A stretch of DNA of 64,000 nucleotides from Paractinoplanes brasiliensis (lineage in GTDB: Bacteria; Actinomycetota; Actinomycetes; Mycobacteriales; Micromonosporaceae), in contig NZ_SNWR01000001.1 of NCBI RefSeq assembly GCF_004362215.1, positions 6,244,001-6,308,000 on the forward strand. Direction: 5' to 3'. Position numbers and translations under genes: made by a program. A model generated the notes under the pieces. That model saw only the letters and a list, made by a program, of their open reading frames with translations. It did no database searches and was not told where the DNA came from. Within the stretch, counting starts at the first letter, position 1. Every line of letters begins with the position of its first letter. This document shows, piece after piece, positions 32,748-41,975 of the stretch.

Positions 32748-34090
32748 CGCTGCGGCGCTCGCTGCTGATCGTCGTGGCCGGGCTGACCGTGGCGGCATTG
32801 CTGATCGTCACGGCCACCGCCGTGCTCGGCATGCGGCAGTATCTTCTGAACCGCACCGACGAGCAGCTGGCCGCGGCGGCCGTGCTGGCCCGATCCCGCA
32901 CCGAGCTGCTGGTCGGCGACCCGGAAATGCGCGGCGAGGCGATCCGGCAGGTCGTCTCTGTCACCGACTACGTCGTCGAGATCCGCACCGCCGGCGCCGG
33001 CACCATCCGGGTGGTGTCGGGCGCGCCCCTGCCGGCGAGACCGCTGCTCGACCAGGCCTCGGCCGCGGGCGAGGAACCGCAGAACGTAGCCGGTTATCGC
33101 GCCGTCATCACCCACGACGGCGACTACACGGTGCTGGTCGCGCTGTCGTTGCAGCCGCTGCGCGATACGGTCCAACGGTTGCTCCTGGTCGCCGGGGTCA
33201 CATCATTGATCGTGCTGGCGTTGCTGATGCTGATCGCCCGGCTGCTCATCGCCCGCCGCCTGCGCCCGCTCGACGCCATCACCGCCACCGCGACCGACAT
33301 CGCCGGCGGTGACCTCGTCCGGCCGGTGCCGTCGCTGGCCGGCCCGCGCACCGAGGTCGGCCGGCTCACCTCGGCGATCAACAAGATGCTCGCGCAGATC
33401 CAGGAGGCGATCGGCGCCTGGCAACGCTCGGAGAGCCGGATGCGCTCCTTCGTCGCCGACGCCTCTCACGAGCTGCGTACCCCGGTCACCTCGATCCAGG
33501 GGTACGCGCAGCTCATCCGTACGGGGGTGGTCGACGTGCGGGAACGCCCGGACGTGCTGCGCCGGCTGGAGGAGGAGGCGACCCGGATGGGAACTCTGGT
33601 CAACGCGCTGCTCTACCTGGCTCAGCTCGACGCCTCCCCGGAGCTGCGGCGGGCGCCCGTCGACCTCGCCCGGCTGGCCCGGGACGCGGTGGCGGACGCG
33701 TCCGCCGTCGAACCGGACCGGCCGTTGTCGGCCGAGACCCCGGCGGAGTGCGTGGTCACCGGCGACGAGGATTCTCTGCGCCAGGTGCTCGCCAATCTGC
33801 TGGCCAACGTGCGCGCTCACACGCCACCGGGTGCTGCGGCGGTCGTCCGCGTCGGCCCCACCCCGGACGGACGTTTCGTGCGCGTCGAGGTCACCGACGA
33901 GGGGCCGGGCATGGACGCGAAGACGGCCCGGCACGCGTTCGAGCGTTTCTGGCGGGCCGACCGGGGGCGCACGGCCGGCGGCGGCGCTGGGCTCGGGCTG
34001 GCGATCGTCGCCGACGTGGTGGCGAGCCACGGCGGCAAGGCCGGCATCGACGGCTCGACCGTCTGGTTCACCCTGCCCCGCGATTCTTGA
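32744..34090 (+). CDS. sensor histidine kinase
   Basis: A 448-residue membrane kinase. Helix 1 (about 5-28) and helix 2 (about 150-172) flank an extracellular sensor region of about 120 residues. HAMP follows (RRLRPLDAITATATDIAGGD). The phosphorylated His242 lies in FVADASHELRTPV. The ATPase part has the N-box LLANVRAHT, where the usual Asn-His pair is partly altered, and GGGAGLGLAIV. The GTG start overlaps the regulator stop. It likely controls the following DUF2993 and MMPL genes. Confidence 0.92.
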   Translation: MTLRRSLLIVVAGLTVAALLIVTATAVLGMRQYLLNRTDEQLAAAAVLARSRTELLVGDPEMRGEAIRQVVSVTDYVVEIRTAGAGTIRVVSGAPLPARPLLDQASAAGEEPQNVAGYRAVITHDGDYTVLVALSLQPLRDTVQRLLLVAGVTSLIVLALLMLIARLLIARRLRPLDAITATATDIAGGDLVRPVPSLAGPRTEVGRLTSAINKMLAQIQEAIGAWQRSESRMRSFVADASHELRTPVTSIQGYAQLIRTGVVDVRERPDVLRRLEEEATRMGTLVNALLYLAQLDASPELRRAPVDLARLARDAVADASAVEPDRPLSAETPAECVVTGDEDSLRQVLANLLANVRAHTPPGAAAVVRVGPTPDGRFVRVEVTDEGPGMDAKTARHAFERFWRADRGRTAGGGAGLGLAIVADVVASHGGKAGIDGSTVWFTLPRDS

Positions 34091-34146
34091 CGAACTCTCA
34101 TCGTCCTCGCATCCGACCGGCATCCCGGCCCGGTTCGCTTGACCGC

Positions 34147-34974
34147 GTGCCCAGAAAACAAGTGATCATCGGCGCGGTCGTGGCCGCCGTCCTCGCGCTT
34201 CCCGTCGCTGCCGATCGGATCGCCGCGTCCGTCGTCGAGCATCGGCTGGCGTCGCGGCTGCAGTGCGCGGCCGGCCTCGAGACCGCGCCCGACGTGCACC
34301 TCGGCGGCTTCCCGGCGCTCACCCAGCTCGCGAGCCAATCCCTCGACGAGATCCGCGTCCAAGCCCGGGACGTTGCCCTTTCCAAGATCACCGTAGGGCG
34401 CCTCGAAGCCGAGGCCGAGCACGTGAGCCTCACCGGCGGCAGCGTCGGCGCCGGCGCGGTCACGGTCGACGCGACGATCCCTTACAGCGAGCTGACGGGC
34501 CTCGGCACCAGCAGGACGAACGGTTCCGGCTCCGAGGACGGCGGTCAGAGTTCGGAGGGCGGCGCGGCCGGGACCAGGGGCGGTGGCAAGCGTGGGGGTC
34601 TCACCGCCGGCGACCTGCGGATCGTCGGGGCCGATGGCACGCAGCGGCTGGTCCTGCAGGCCGACGTGACGGTGCGGGGCCTCAAGCTGCCCGCGACCGT
34701 CTTCGCCGACGTCGCACTGGCCGGCGATCGGCTCACGGTCACCCCGGCCGAGGTCGAGCTGTCGTCGTTCGGTCTGCGCCTGCCCGCCTCACGCCTGCCC
34801 GCGGCCACGTCGCAGGCGCGCACCGTCGACCTTCCCGCGCTGCCGGGCGGCCTCACGTACCGGTCGGTGTCCCCGGCCGCCGACGGCCTGCGGGTCGTCG
34901 CCGGCGGCACCGATCTGCACCTCGAACCCAACGGCAAGACCAACAGGGACAAGACCTGCGGAGGTACGGCGTGA
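34147..34974 (+). CDS. DUF2993 / LmeA-like exported protein
   Basis: A 275-residue protein of the DUF2993 family. A signal/anchor helix (IIGAVVAAVLALPVAADRIA) is followed by the family opening with Cys in LASRLQCAAGLETAPDVHLG and GFPALTQLASQSLDEIRV. A low-complexity Gly/Ser insert lies near residues 121-143. The family member LmeA acts in mycobacterial lipomannan elongation and binds phospholipid. The gene lies between the kinase and the MMPL exporter, whose GTG overlaps its stop, so an envelope-lipid role is plausible. Confidence 0.78.
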   Translation: MPRKQVIIGAVVAAVLALPVAADRIAASVVEHRLASRLQCAAGLETAPDVHLGGFPALTQLASQSLDEIRVQARDVALSKITVGRLEAEAEHVSLTGGSVGAGAVTVDATIPYSELTGLGTSRTNGSGSEDGGQSSEGGAAGTRGGGKRGGLTAGDLRIVGADGTQRLVLQADVTVRGLKLPATVFADVALAGDRLTVTPAEVELSSFGLRLPASRLPAATSQARTVDLPALPGGLTYRSVSPAADGLRVVAGGTDLHLEPNGKTNRDKTCGGTA

Positions 34975-37160
34975 GCACCATCGAGGACGGCCCGCTGCAC
35001 GCGGTGATGGGCCGGGTAGGGCGGTTCAGCACCCGCCGGCCTTGGCTGGTGGTGGTCGCATGGCTGCTTGTCGCCGTCGCGGTCGGCAGTCTCGTGCTGG
35101 CGTTCGGGCGGGTCACCGATGAGGACGCCTCGCTGCCCGGCTCGGACGCGCAGCGCGGCCGGGACCTGCTCGCATCGCACTTCACCGGCTCGCAGAACGC
35201 CACCGGCCAGGTGCTGTTCCGCTCGCAGGCCGCACCGCTGGACACCGCCGCCGTCGCCGCCACGTCGCAGCGGATCGCGGCCGTCGAGCACGTCGACGCG
35301 GTCGGCAAGCCGGTGCTCAGCACCGACGGCCGCACCGGCTATGTCGACGTGCAGTTCGACGTCGGCCCCCGCGACGTCACTCCGCAGCTGACCGGCGAGG
35401 TGATGGACGCCGCGGCCACCGCCGGCCTGGAGACCCTGCCCGCCGGCGCCCTGGCCCGGCCGGAGAACGACACCCGAAGCAGCGAGGCGTTCGGCCTCGT
35501 GGTGGCCCTCGTCGTGCTGGTGATCGCTTTCGGCGGCCTGCTCGCGGCCAGCCTGCCGCTGCTGACCGCGATCATCACGCTGGTCTGCGGCGTCGGCGCC
35601 ATCGGCCTGGCCGGCCACCTCACCGGCATCCCGTCGGTCGCCACCACCCTGGGTACGATGATCGGACTCGGCGTCGGAATCGACTATGCCCTGTTCCTGA
35701 TCACTCGCTACCGGGCCCTCCTCACCGCCGAAGATCAGTCGGCCCCGGCCGCCTCCGGGACGACCTTGTCCGGGCAGACCGCCGCGGGAGCTGACGCCGC
35801 GAAGGCCGATGCGTTGAGGGCGCGGCGGCGAGCGGCGATCGTGGCCGCGGTGGCCTCATCGGGCAGCGCGGTCGTCTTCGCGGGCGGCACCGTGATCGTG
35901 GCTCTCGGCGGGCTCGCCGTCGCCGGCGTGCCGATCCTCGCCACACTCGGGTGGACGGCCGGCCTTGTCGTGCTGGTCGCGGTCGCGTCGGCCACCACGC
36001 TGCTGCCGGCCCTGCTCACCCTGGCCGGCGGGCGGGTCTCGGCGCAACGCCGGCGGGACCGGCCGTCGTTCTGGGGGCGGCTCGCCGACCGGGTCACCCG
36101 GCGGCCCTGGCGCTACGCCGTGACCAGCGCGCTGCTGCTTCTTGCCCTGGCCGCGCCCGTGACGGCCATGACGCTCGGGCAGACCGACGCGGGTGACGAC
36201 CCGGTGGGCACCGACACCCGGGCCGGCTACGACGCGATGGCGGCGGGATTCGGGCCGGGCGTGAACGGGCCGCTCACGGTGGTGGCGTCCCTCGGCACGC
36301 CGGCCGCCTCGGCCGCCGACGCTCGGCTCACCCAGCTGTCGGCGGAGGTGGCCGGCACGCCCGGGATCGCGTCGGTGCAGCCGGTGCGGCTCTCCCCGGA
36401 CGGGACGGTCGCGTCGATCCGGGCTGTACCCACAACCGCGCCGAGCGATCCGGCTACCCGGCAGACGGCCGACCGGCTCGGCGACCTGCGCGTGGGCGAG
36501 ACCTTCGTCGCGGTGACGGGGCAGACGGCCATCCGCGGCGAGCTGGCCGACCGGGTCGGCGCCCGGATGCCGTACGTCATCGGTCTGGTCGTTCTGCTCA
36601 GCGCCCTGCTGGTGTTCGCCGCCTTCCGCGCCCCCGTCGTGGCGGCGAAGGCCGCCCTCATGAACCTGCTGTCCGTGGGAGCCGCTTATGGGGTGCTGAC
36701 CGCCGTGTTCCAGTGGGGATGGGGCGTCACCTGGATCGGGCTCGACGGGCCGGTACCGATCGAGGCCTACGTGCCGATGATGCTGTTCGCGCTGCTCTTC
36801 GGCCTGTCCATGGACTACGAGGTGTTCCTGCTGACTGCGGTGCGCGAGTCGTGGGTGGCGAACGGCGACAACGCCCGTTCGGTACGCGACGGGCTGGCCG
36901 GCACCGGAGTCGTGATCACCTCCGCCGCCCTGATCATGGTGTGTGTCTTCGCCAGCTTCGTGCTGAGCCCGACACCTGTGGTGAAGATGATCGGCCTCGG
37001 CCTGGCCGTCGCGATCGCGATCGATGCCACCGTTATCCGGGGTCTGCTGGTGCCGGCAACCATGGTTCTGCTCGGCAAGGCGAACTGGTGGACACCGCGG
37101 CGCCGCCGCCGGATCGCGGAGCCGGCGGAACCGGAGACGCTGGAGCCGTCCGCCCGGTAG
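34971..37160 (+). CDS. MMPL family transporter
   Basis: A 729-residue RND-type exporter of the MMPL family with the usual 12-helix plan. Helix 1 is at about 22-45, a periplasmic domain follows (about 46-165), then helices 2-6, a second periplasmic domain (about 410-540), and helices 8-12. The proton-relay type sequences GLGVGIDYALFLITRYR and LFGLSMDYEVFLLTAVRE carry the Asp-Tyr pairs typical of the family. An Ala/Ser-rich cytoplasmic insert lies near residues 255-285. It is co-translated with the DUF2993 gene and probably exports lipids or hydrophobic compounds. Confidence 0.9.
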   Translation: MSTIEDGPLHAVMGRVGRFSTRRPWLVVVAWLLVAVAVGSLVLAFGRVTDEDASLPGSDAQRGRDLLASHFTGSQNATGQVLFRSQAAPLDTAAVAATSQRIAAVEHVDAVGKPVLSTDGRTGYVDVQFDVGPRDVTPQLTGEVMDAAATAGLETLPAGALARPENDTRSSEAFGLVVALVVLVIAFGGLLAASLPLLTAIITLVCGVGAIGLAGHLTGIPSVATTLGTMIGLGVGIDYALFLITRYRALLTAEDQSAPAASGTTLSGQTAAGADAAKADALRARRRAAIVAAVASSGSAVVFAGGTVIVALGGLAVAGVPILATLGWTAGLVVLVAVASATTLLPALLTLAGGRVSAQRRRDRPSFWGRLADRVTRRPWRYAVTSALLLLALAAPVTAMTLGQTDAGDDPVGTDTRAGYDAMAAGFGPGVNGPLTVVASLGTPAASAADARLTQLSAEVAGTPGIASVQPVRLSPDGTVASIRAVPTTAPSDPATRQTADRLGDLRVGETFVAVTGQTAIRGELADRVGARMPYVIGLVVLLSALLVFAAFRAPVVAAKAALMNLLSVGAAYGVLTAVFQWGWGVTWIGLDGPVPIEAYVPMMLFALLFGLSMDYEVFLLTAVRESWVANGDNARSVRDGLAGTGVVITSAALIMVCVFASFVLSPTPVVKMIGLGLAVAIAIDATVIRGLLVPATMVLLGKANWWTPRRRRRIAEPAEPETLEPSAR

Positions 37161-37173
37161 GAGCCCGCGCGGA

Positions 37174-37207
37174 AGCGCCCCGCCTCCGTGACCGGGGGCC
37201 GGGCGCT
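37174..37207 (+). terminator. inverted repeat after MMPL gene
   Basis: AGCGCCC and GGGCGCT form the base of a stem with further C-G runs inside, 14 bases after the MMPL stop. Confidence 0.5.
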
Positions 37208-37357
37208 CTCGTGCGGCTGCCGGCTGTTGAGCATCTTGTGCATATGTACCGCGTACAGGCGGCAATGATGTCCAGGCCGTCCGCACCCGCCCGGACGCCG
37301 CTACCGCGCGCTGACGCCGGGCACGAAGGTCGAGGTGGTCGTCGATGCAGGCGCCGC

Positions 37358-37717
37358 TCAGCCGAACGCCTGCGCCACCACCAGGCCCAGCGCCGCCGCA
37401 CCGAACCCCGCCACCAGCGATGCCACCACGTTCACCATCGCGTAGAACAGGGCGCCGTCCTGCAGCAGCCGCAACGTCTCATAACTGAACGTTGAATACG
37501 TGGTCAGTGCCCCGCAGAAACCCGTGCCGACCAGCGCCGCCACCGCAGAGTCGGTCGGCAGGCCGGTCACGACACCGAGCAGCAGCGACCCGGCCACGTT
37601 GACGGTCAAGGTGCCCCACGGGAACACCGAGTCGTGCCGGGACTGAATCAGCCGGTCGGTCAGATACCGCAACGGTGCCCCGACGGCCGCGCCCACCGCC
37701 ACCAGCAACCAGGTCAC
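37358..37717 (-). CDS. fluC: fluoride channel FluC (CrcB), subunit 1
   Basis: A 119-residue four-helix membrane protein of the FluC/CrcB fluoride-export family. Family marks are GAPLRYLTDR, the Asn in the GTLTVNVAGSLLLG helix and GTGFCGALTTYSTFSYE with the phenylalanine-track and Na+-site region. FluC works as a dual-topology dimer. A second fluC lies two genes away (38055), so a heterodimer is likely. The GTG start overlaps the DUF190 stop by four bases. Last gene of a three-gene operon. Confidence 0.93.
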   Translation of the reverse strand: MTWLLVAVGAAVGAPLRYLTDRLIQSRHDSVFPWGTLTVNVAGSLLLGVVTGLPTDSAVAALVGTGFCGALTTYSTFSYETLRLLQDGALFYAMVNVVASLVAGFGAAALGLVVAQAFG

Positions 37718-38058
37718 CGCGGCTCCCGGCCGACGTAGCGGACAACTTCGACGGGGTCGACGATCACCAGACCCTCGGCGATCAACTCGTCGAGCTCCGG
37801 CAGGAAATCGCGGACCTTCGCCGGCTCGTCGACGATGATCACCGCGACCGGCAGATCCTGCGACAACGACAACAGGCGTGTCGTGTGCACCCGGTTCGAC
37901 GCCCCGAACCCCTCCACACCGCGCAGCACCGTCGCCCCGGCCAGCCCGCACCGGTGCGCCCGATGCACGATCTCGCTGTACAGCGGCTTGTGATGCCACG
38001 TGTCGGATTCGCCCACGAACACCGTCAACCGCAGCGCTGACCCCTGCAACCGCATCAC
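37714..38058 (-). CDS. DUF190 family protein
   Basis: A 114-residue soluble protein of the DUF190 family, a small alpha/beta domain related to PII-like proteins. ALRLTVFVGESDTWHHKPLY, then GLAGATVLRGVEGFGASNRV, then VAVIIVDEPAKVRDFLPEL match the family. Two ATGs in a row (38058, 38055) open the gene. It is coupled by overlaps to FluC genes on both sides. This arrangement, common in actinobacteria, suggests it modulates fluoride export, perhaps by ligand binding. Confidence 0.88.
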   Translation of the reverse strand: MMRLQGSALRLTVFVGESDTWHHKPLYSEIVHRAHRCGLAGATVLRGVEGFGASNRVHTTRLLSLSQDLPVAVIIVDEPAKVRDFLPELDELIAEGLVIVDPVEVVRYVGREPR

Positions 38059-38543
38059 CGCTCACCCACCCTCGCCGACCGCCACCGCACCAGACCGGAC
38101 ATCGTTACCGTGCCGGCCCACACCGCGAGCAACGCGCCGACGACAGTGACCGCCAGATACAGCAACCCCAGCTGCGGGACACCGGCCGCCACCGCCTTGT
38201 GCGCATCCACGACGTAGGTCGAGAACGTGGTGTAGCCGCCCAGCACCCCCACGCCGACGAACGGTCGCAGCAGCCGCCGGCCCGGCAGGACCTCGCTCAC
38301 GATCACCATCAGCACACCGATCAGCAGGCACCCCGACACGTTGATCACGAACGTCGCCCACGGGAACCCGCCGGCCGGATGCGGCCACAGCAGACCAAGC
38401 CCGTACCGGGACCACGCACCGCACACACCACCAGCGGAAATCGACGCCAGCACCGGCCACGGACTCTGCCGAAGCTGGGTGCGCACGGCCGGAACATGCA
38501 GATCGACATCGGCGTCCATCGGAGCCGGCACACGCTCACTCAC
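38055..38543 (-). CDS. fluC: fluoride channel FluC (CrcB), subunit 2
   Basis: A 162-residue FluC homologue with an N-terminal extension of about 30 hydrophilic residues before the four helices. Family marks are GGVCGAWSRYGLG, the Asn in ATFVINVSGCLLIG and GVLGGYTTFSTYVVD. The longer N-terminus separates it from subunit 1 and supports a heterodimer. First gene of the FluC-DUF190-FluC operon. I did not find a convincing fluoride riboswitch in the 110 bases upstream. GGAGGA is present before the ATG. Confidence 0.92.
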   Translation of the reverse strand: MSERVPAPMDADVDLHVPAVRTQLRQSPWPVLASISAGGVCGAWSRYGLGLLWPHPAGGFPWATFVINVSGCLLIGVLMVIVSEVLPGRRLLRPFVGVGVLGGYTTFSTYVVDAHKAVAAGVPQLGLLYLAVTVVGALLAVWAGTVTMSGLVRWRSARVGER

Positions 38544-38656
38544 GAATCGATCCTCCTACCAGGGCGCACGCGGTGGTACTTCGATCCGCGGCCCCGGACC
38601 TGAGCACCGGACCAGCGGACACTGCTCGCTCTTCGTCCCCCTACGTGGCGATTTCC

Positions 38657-40519
38657 TCATGACGCAACGACTTCGAGCGCCCGTTCCACGGCGGCGCTCA
38701 CCTCGTCGAGCGTGCCGTCGACTCGGGCGCCGTTGAGGAAGAATGTGGGCGTGCCCTCGGCGCCGCTGTCGTGGGCGCTGCGCACGTCGGCCTCGACCTG
38801 GGCGGCGATGACGGCTGTGTCCAGGTCGACGAGGAAGCGGGACACGTCCAGACCGGCCGAACGTGCGATCTCGGCCAGCGCTCCCTCGTCGAGGTCGTCG
38901 GCGGCGAGCAGCCGGTCGTGGACGGTCCAGAAGTTGTCCTGCGCGGCGGCGGCTTCGGCAGCCTGGGCGGCTCGGCGAGCGTACGGGTGGATGTCGTCCA
39001 GCGGTAAGTGCCGCCAGACATACCGTAGGCGGGCCGGGTGCCGGGTGAGCAGGCCGGCGATGACCGGAGCGGCTTGGCGGCAGTACGGGCACTCGTAGTC
39101 GCCGAACTGGACCAGTTCGACAGGGGCGTCGAGCGGGCCTCGGTGGTGCTCGCCGGAGGCTTCGACCGCAGGTTGGAGGAGGGTGGTCTCGTCAGGTGCG
39201 GTGCGCCGGCCGGTCAGCCGGAACAGCAGCCAGCCGAGGCCGGTCGCGGCGACGGCGGCGGCCAGGATGCCGATCTTGGCTTCGTCGCGGACCTGCTCAT
39301 CGGTCAGGGCCAGTTCGGCGATGAACAGCGACACGGTGAAGCCGATGCCGGCCACGGCGCCGACCGACAGCACCTGCGGCAGGCGTACGCCGGAGGGCAG
39401 CCGGCCCAGGCCCGTACGCACGGCGAGCGCCGAGGTGCCCCAGATGCCCAGCGTCTTGCCCACGACCAGGCCGGCGAACACGCCCAGCGTCACCGGTGAG
39501 GTGACCGCCCGTGACAGCACCTCGGGGCTGAGCACGACGCCCGCGTTGGCCAGCGCGAACAGCGGCACGATGAGCAGGCTGCTCCACGGCCGCAGCAGGT
39601 ACTGCAGCCGGTCGTTGGACGACACCGCACCCTGCGCCGCGATCGACAGTGTCCGGGCGGCTTCCGGGCCGGGCTCGCGGCGGAACTTCCGCAGGATCCG
39701 CTCGAGCCGGTCCAGGTCGGCTGTGCGGGCCAGGAATGCCGGGGTGAGCAGGCCGAACGCCACCCCGACGATGGTCGGGTGCAGCCCCGACTCGACGGTA
39801 GCCACCCACAGGGCGACACCGACGACGAAATACGGTGTGGCCCGCCAGATCCCGGCGGCGCGCATGGCCAGGACGACGCCGAGCAGGGCCGCCGCGGCCA
39901 GCAGGGGCGCCAGATGCAGCGATTCGGTGTAGACGACCGCGATGACCAGGATCGCGCCGATGTCGTCGACGACTGCGAGGGTCAGCAGGAAGACCCGGAC
40001 GTTGGCCGGGCAGCGGGGACCGATCACCGCCAGGACGCCGAGGGCGAAGGCGATGTCGGTGGCCATCGCCATGCCCCATGCGTGCTGGGCCGGAGTGCCC
40101 ACCGTGATGACCGCGAAGACGACTGCCGGCACCACCATGCCGCCGCCGGCGGCCAGGATGGGGACCAGCGCCGCTCGGCGGTCGCGCAGATCGCCGAAGC
40201 TCAGTTCGCGGCGGATCTCCATGCCGGCGAGCAGGAAGAAGAACACCATCAGGCCGTCGTTGACCCAATGGCGCAGGTCCTCGGCGAGGTGCGCGTCGCC
40301 GAACCCGATGGTGAACTCGGTCCCCCACATCGCCTCGTAGCTGCCGCCGGGGAGGTTGGCCCAGACCAGTGCGAGCACGGTGGCGGCGAGAAGTGCCGCG
40401 GCGCCGCGGGTCTCGGTGACCAGGATCGTCCGGACCCGGTGGTCCAGGCGAAGTGTCCGGTCGGTGCGCGGTAGCTGCCCGCCCTCGGAGATGCGGCGCA
40501 CGATGCCGGCAACGCTCAT
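38657..40519 (-). CDS. nhaA: NhaA Na+/H+ antiporter fused to DsbA-like thioredoxin domain
   Basis: A 620-residue fusion. Residues about 30-420 are NhaA, with the conserved VNDGLMVFFFLLAGMEIRRE, MATDIAFALGVLAVIG, and the paired ion-binding Asp in LTLAVVDDIGAIL. Residues about 450-620 form a DsbA/thioredoxin-like domain with DYECPYC (Cys477, Cys480) and a cis-Pro in GTPTFFLNG. NhaA exchanges Na+ for H+ at the membrane. The joined domain suggests redox sensing or oxidative folding at the cell surface. Such fusions are known in actinobacteria. It follows a second nhaA on the same strand. Confidence 0.9.
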   Translation of the reverse strand: MSVAGIVRRISEGGQLPRTDRTLRLDHRVRTILVTETRGAAALLAATVLALVWANLPGGSYEAMWGTEFTIGFGDAHLAEDLRHWVNDGLMVFFFLLAGMEIRRELSFGDLRDRRAALVPILAAGGGMVVPAVVFAVITVGTPAQHAWGMAMATDIAFALGVLAVIGPRCPANVRVFLLTLAVVDDIGAILVIAVVYTESLHLAPLLAAAALLGVVLAMRAAGIWRATPYFVVGVALWVATVESGLHPTIVGVAFGLLTPAFLARTADLDRLERILRKFRREPGPEAARTLSIAAQGAVSSNDRLQYLLRPWSSLLIVPLFALANAGVVLSPEVLSRAVTSPVTLGVFAGLVVGKTLGIWGTSALAVRTGLGRLPSGVRLPQVLSVGAVAGIGFTVSLFIAELALTDEQVRDEAKIGILAAAVAATGLGWLLFRLTGRRTAPDETTLLQPAVEASGEHHRGPLDAPVELVQFGDYECPYCRQAAPVIAGLLTRHPARLRYVWRHLPLDDIHPYARRAAQAAEAAAAQDNFWTVHDRLLAADDLDEGALAEIARSAGLDVSRFLVDLDTAVIAAQVEADVRSAHDSGAEGTPTFFLNGARVDGTLDEVSAAVERALEVVAS

Positions 40520-40589
40520 CGTCGCGGTCCTTGGTGACGGCGGAGCTTCCGCATCAATTTTCCTGTACCCCTTGACCGCCGCGTTCGGC

Positions 40590-41861
40590 TCACTGCTGGT
40601 AGACGTCGGGAATGTTGTCGCGGTTACGGTCGACCTGCTCGGCCTCGTACAGCTGCCGGTAGGTGCGGTTGCGCATCCGCAGAACAACGGTGGCCATCAG
40701 CGCCGCGGCCAGCGAGCCGAGCAGTACGGCGACTTTGACGTGATCGTCGCTTTCGCTGCCGGTGCCGAAGGCGAGTTCACCGATGAGCAGGGAGACGGTG
40801 AAGCCGATGCCGCCGAGCATGGCCAGGCCGACGACGTCGATCCAGGCCAGCCCGGTGTCCATCTTGGCGCGGGTGAACCGGGCGGTGAGCCAGGTGGCCA
40901 GGGTGATGCCGATGGGTTTGCCGACGATCAGGCCGGCCATGATGCCCAGGGCGATCGGGTCGGTGATCGCCGAGGTGAGTCCGTCGAAGCCGCCGACGGT
41001 GACGCCGGCGGCGAAGAACGCGAAGATCGGGACGGCCACGCCGGCGGACAGGGGGCGGAAGCGGTGCTCGAAGTGCTCGGCGAGTCCGGGGCCGTCGCCG
41101 CCGTCGTGGCGCAGAACTGGCACGGCGAAGCCGAGCAGCACGCCGGCGACGGTGGCGTGCACTCCGGATTCGTGCACCAGGGTCCAGGCAGCGAAGGCGA
41201 GCGGTAGCAGCAGCCACCACGAGCGGACGCGTCGCTGCACCAGCAGGGTGAACAGGCCCAGGGGCACGAGCGCGGCCAGCAGCGGAATGATCGAGAGGTT
41301 GGCGGTGTAGAAGACCGCGATGATGAGAATGGCCAGCAGGTCGTCGACCACGGCCAGGGTCAGCAGGAAGGTGCGTAGCGCCGAGGGCAGGAACCTGCCG
41401 ATGACGGCGAGCACGGCCAGGGCGAAGGCGATGTCGGTGGCGGTGGGGATGGCCCAGCCCTTGAGCGCGCCGCCAAGGTTGAGCACGACGTAACAGAGCG
41501 CCGGCACGATGACGCCACCCAGAGCGGCCGCGACGGGAACGGCGGCCCGTCGGGGGTCGCGCAGGTCGCCGGCGACGAATTCGCGTTTGAGTTCCAGGCC
41601 GGCGACGAAGAAGAAGATCGCCAGCAATCCGTCGGCGGCCCAGGTGCCCAGCGAGAGGTCGAGGTGCAGCGCGGACGGGCCGATCTTGTAAGCGACCAGG
41701 GCGTCGTAGCGTTCGGACCAGGGGGAGTTGGCCCAGACCAGCGCTATCACCGTGCCGAGCAGCAGCAGGACGCCGCCGATCGTTTCCTTGCGCAGGACGT
41801 CGGCGATGCGGCGGGCTTCGGTCCACGATCCGCGGCTGAAGAGACGAGGTGCCTGGGTCAC
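40590..41861 (-). CDS. nhaA: NhaA Na+/H+ antiporter, stand-alone
   Basis: A 423-residue NhaA. Marks are WAADGLLAIFFFVAGLELKREF, PTATDIAFALAVLAVIGRF and the paired Asp in LTLAVVDDLLAIL, plus the late GGIGFTVSLLIGELAF. GTG 41861 is preferred because GGGAG lies eight bases upstream; an ATG at 41876 lacks such a site. A repeated leader element lies 38 bases upstream. It ends 70 bases before the NhaA-thioredoxin gene, so the two may share a transcript. Confidence 0.9.
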   Translation of the reverse strand: MTQAPRLFSRGSWTEARRIADVLRKETIGGVLLLLGTVIALVWANSPWSERYDALVAYKIGPSALHLDLSLGTWAADGLLAIFFFVAGLELKREFVAGDLRDPRRAAVPVAAALGGVIVPALCYVVLNLGGALKGWAIPTATDIAFALAVLAVIGRFLPSALRTFLLTLAVVDDLLAILIIAVFYTANLSIIPLLAALVPLGLFTLLVQRRVRSWWLLLPLAFAAWTLVHESGVHATVAGVLLGFAVPVLRHDGGDGPGLAEHFEHRFRPLSAGVAVPIFAFFAAGVTVGGFDGLTSAITDPIALGIMAGLIVGKPIGITLATWLTARFTRAKMDTGLAWIDVVGLAMLGGIGFTVSLLIGELAFGTGSESDDHVKVAVLLGSLAAALMATVVLRMRNRTYRQLYEAEQVDRNRDNIPDVYQQ

Positions 41862-41899
41862 AGGTCGGGCTCCCATTTTTTGGGGTCGGGTCAGCACTT

Positions 41900-41923
41900 G
41901 CCGACCAGACTTCCCGGCGCACC
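41900..41923 (-). repeat. duplicated 24-bp leader element, copy at nhaA
   Basis: On the minus strand this begins GGTGCGCCGGGAAGTCTGGT and ends CGGC. It is identical at 23 of 24 positions to 44514-44537. It starts 62 bases and ends 38 bases before the nhaA GTG. Similarity continues loosely on both sides (CGGTA upstream, TGA-CC downstream). The GCCG/CGGC ends can pair. A cis-acting RNA leader is the best guess; a DNA operator is the alternative. Confidence 0.65.
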
Positions 41924-41975
41924 AGGAGTTACCCTACCGGGTCGGCGGCGGGTGCGCTGTGATCCAGGTTGTACG

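Noticed and set aside
38544..38656. possible fluoride riboswitch before the FluC operon
   Set aside because: The minus-strand leader lacks the conserved crcB-motif core that I know; at best a divergent version.
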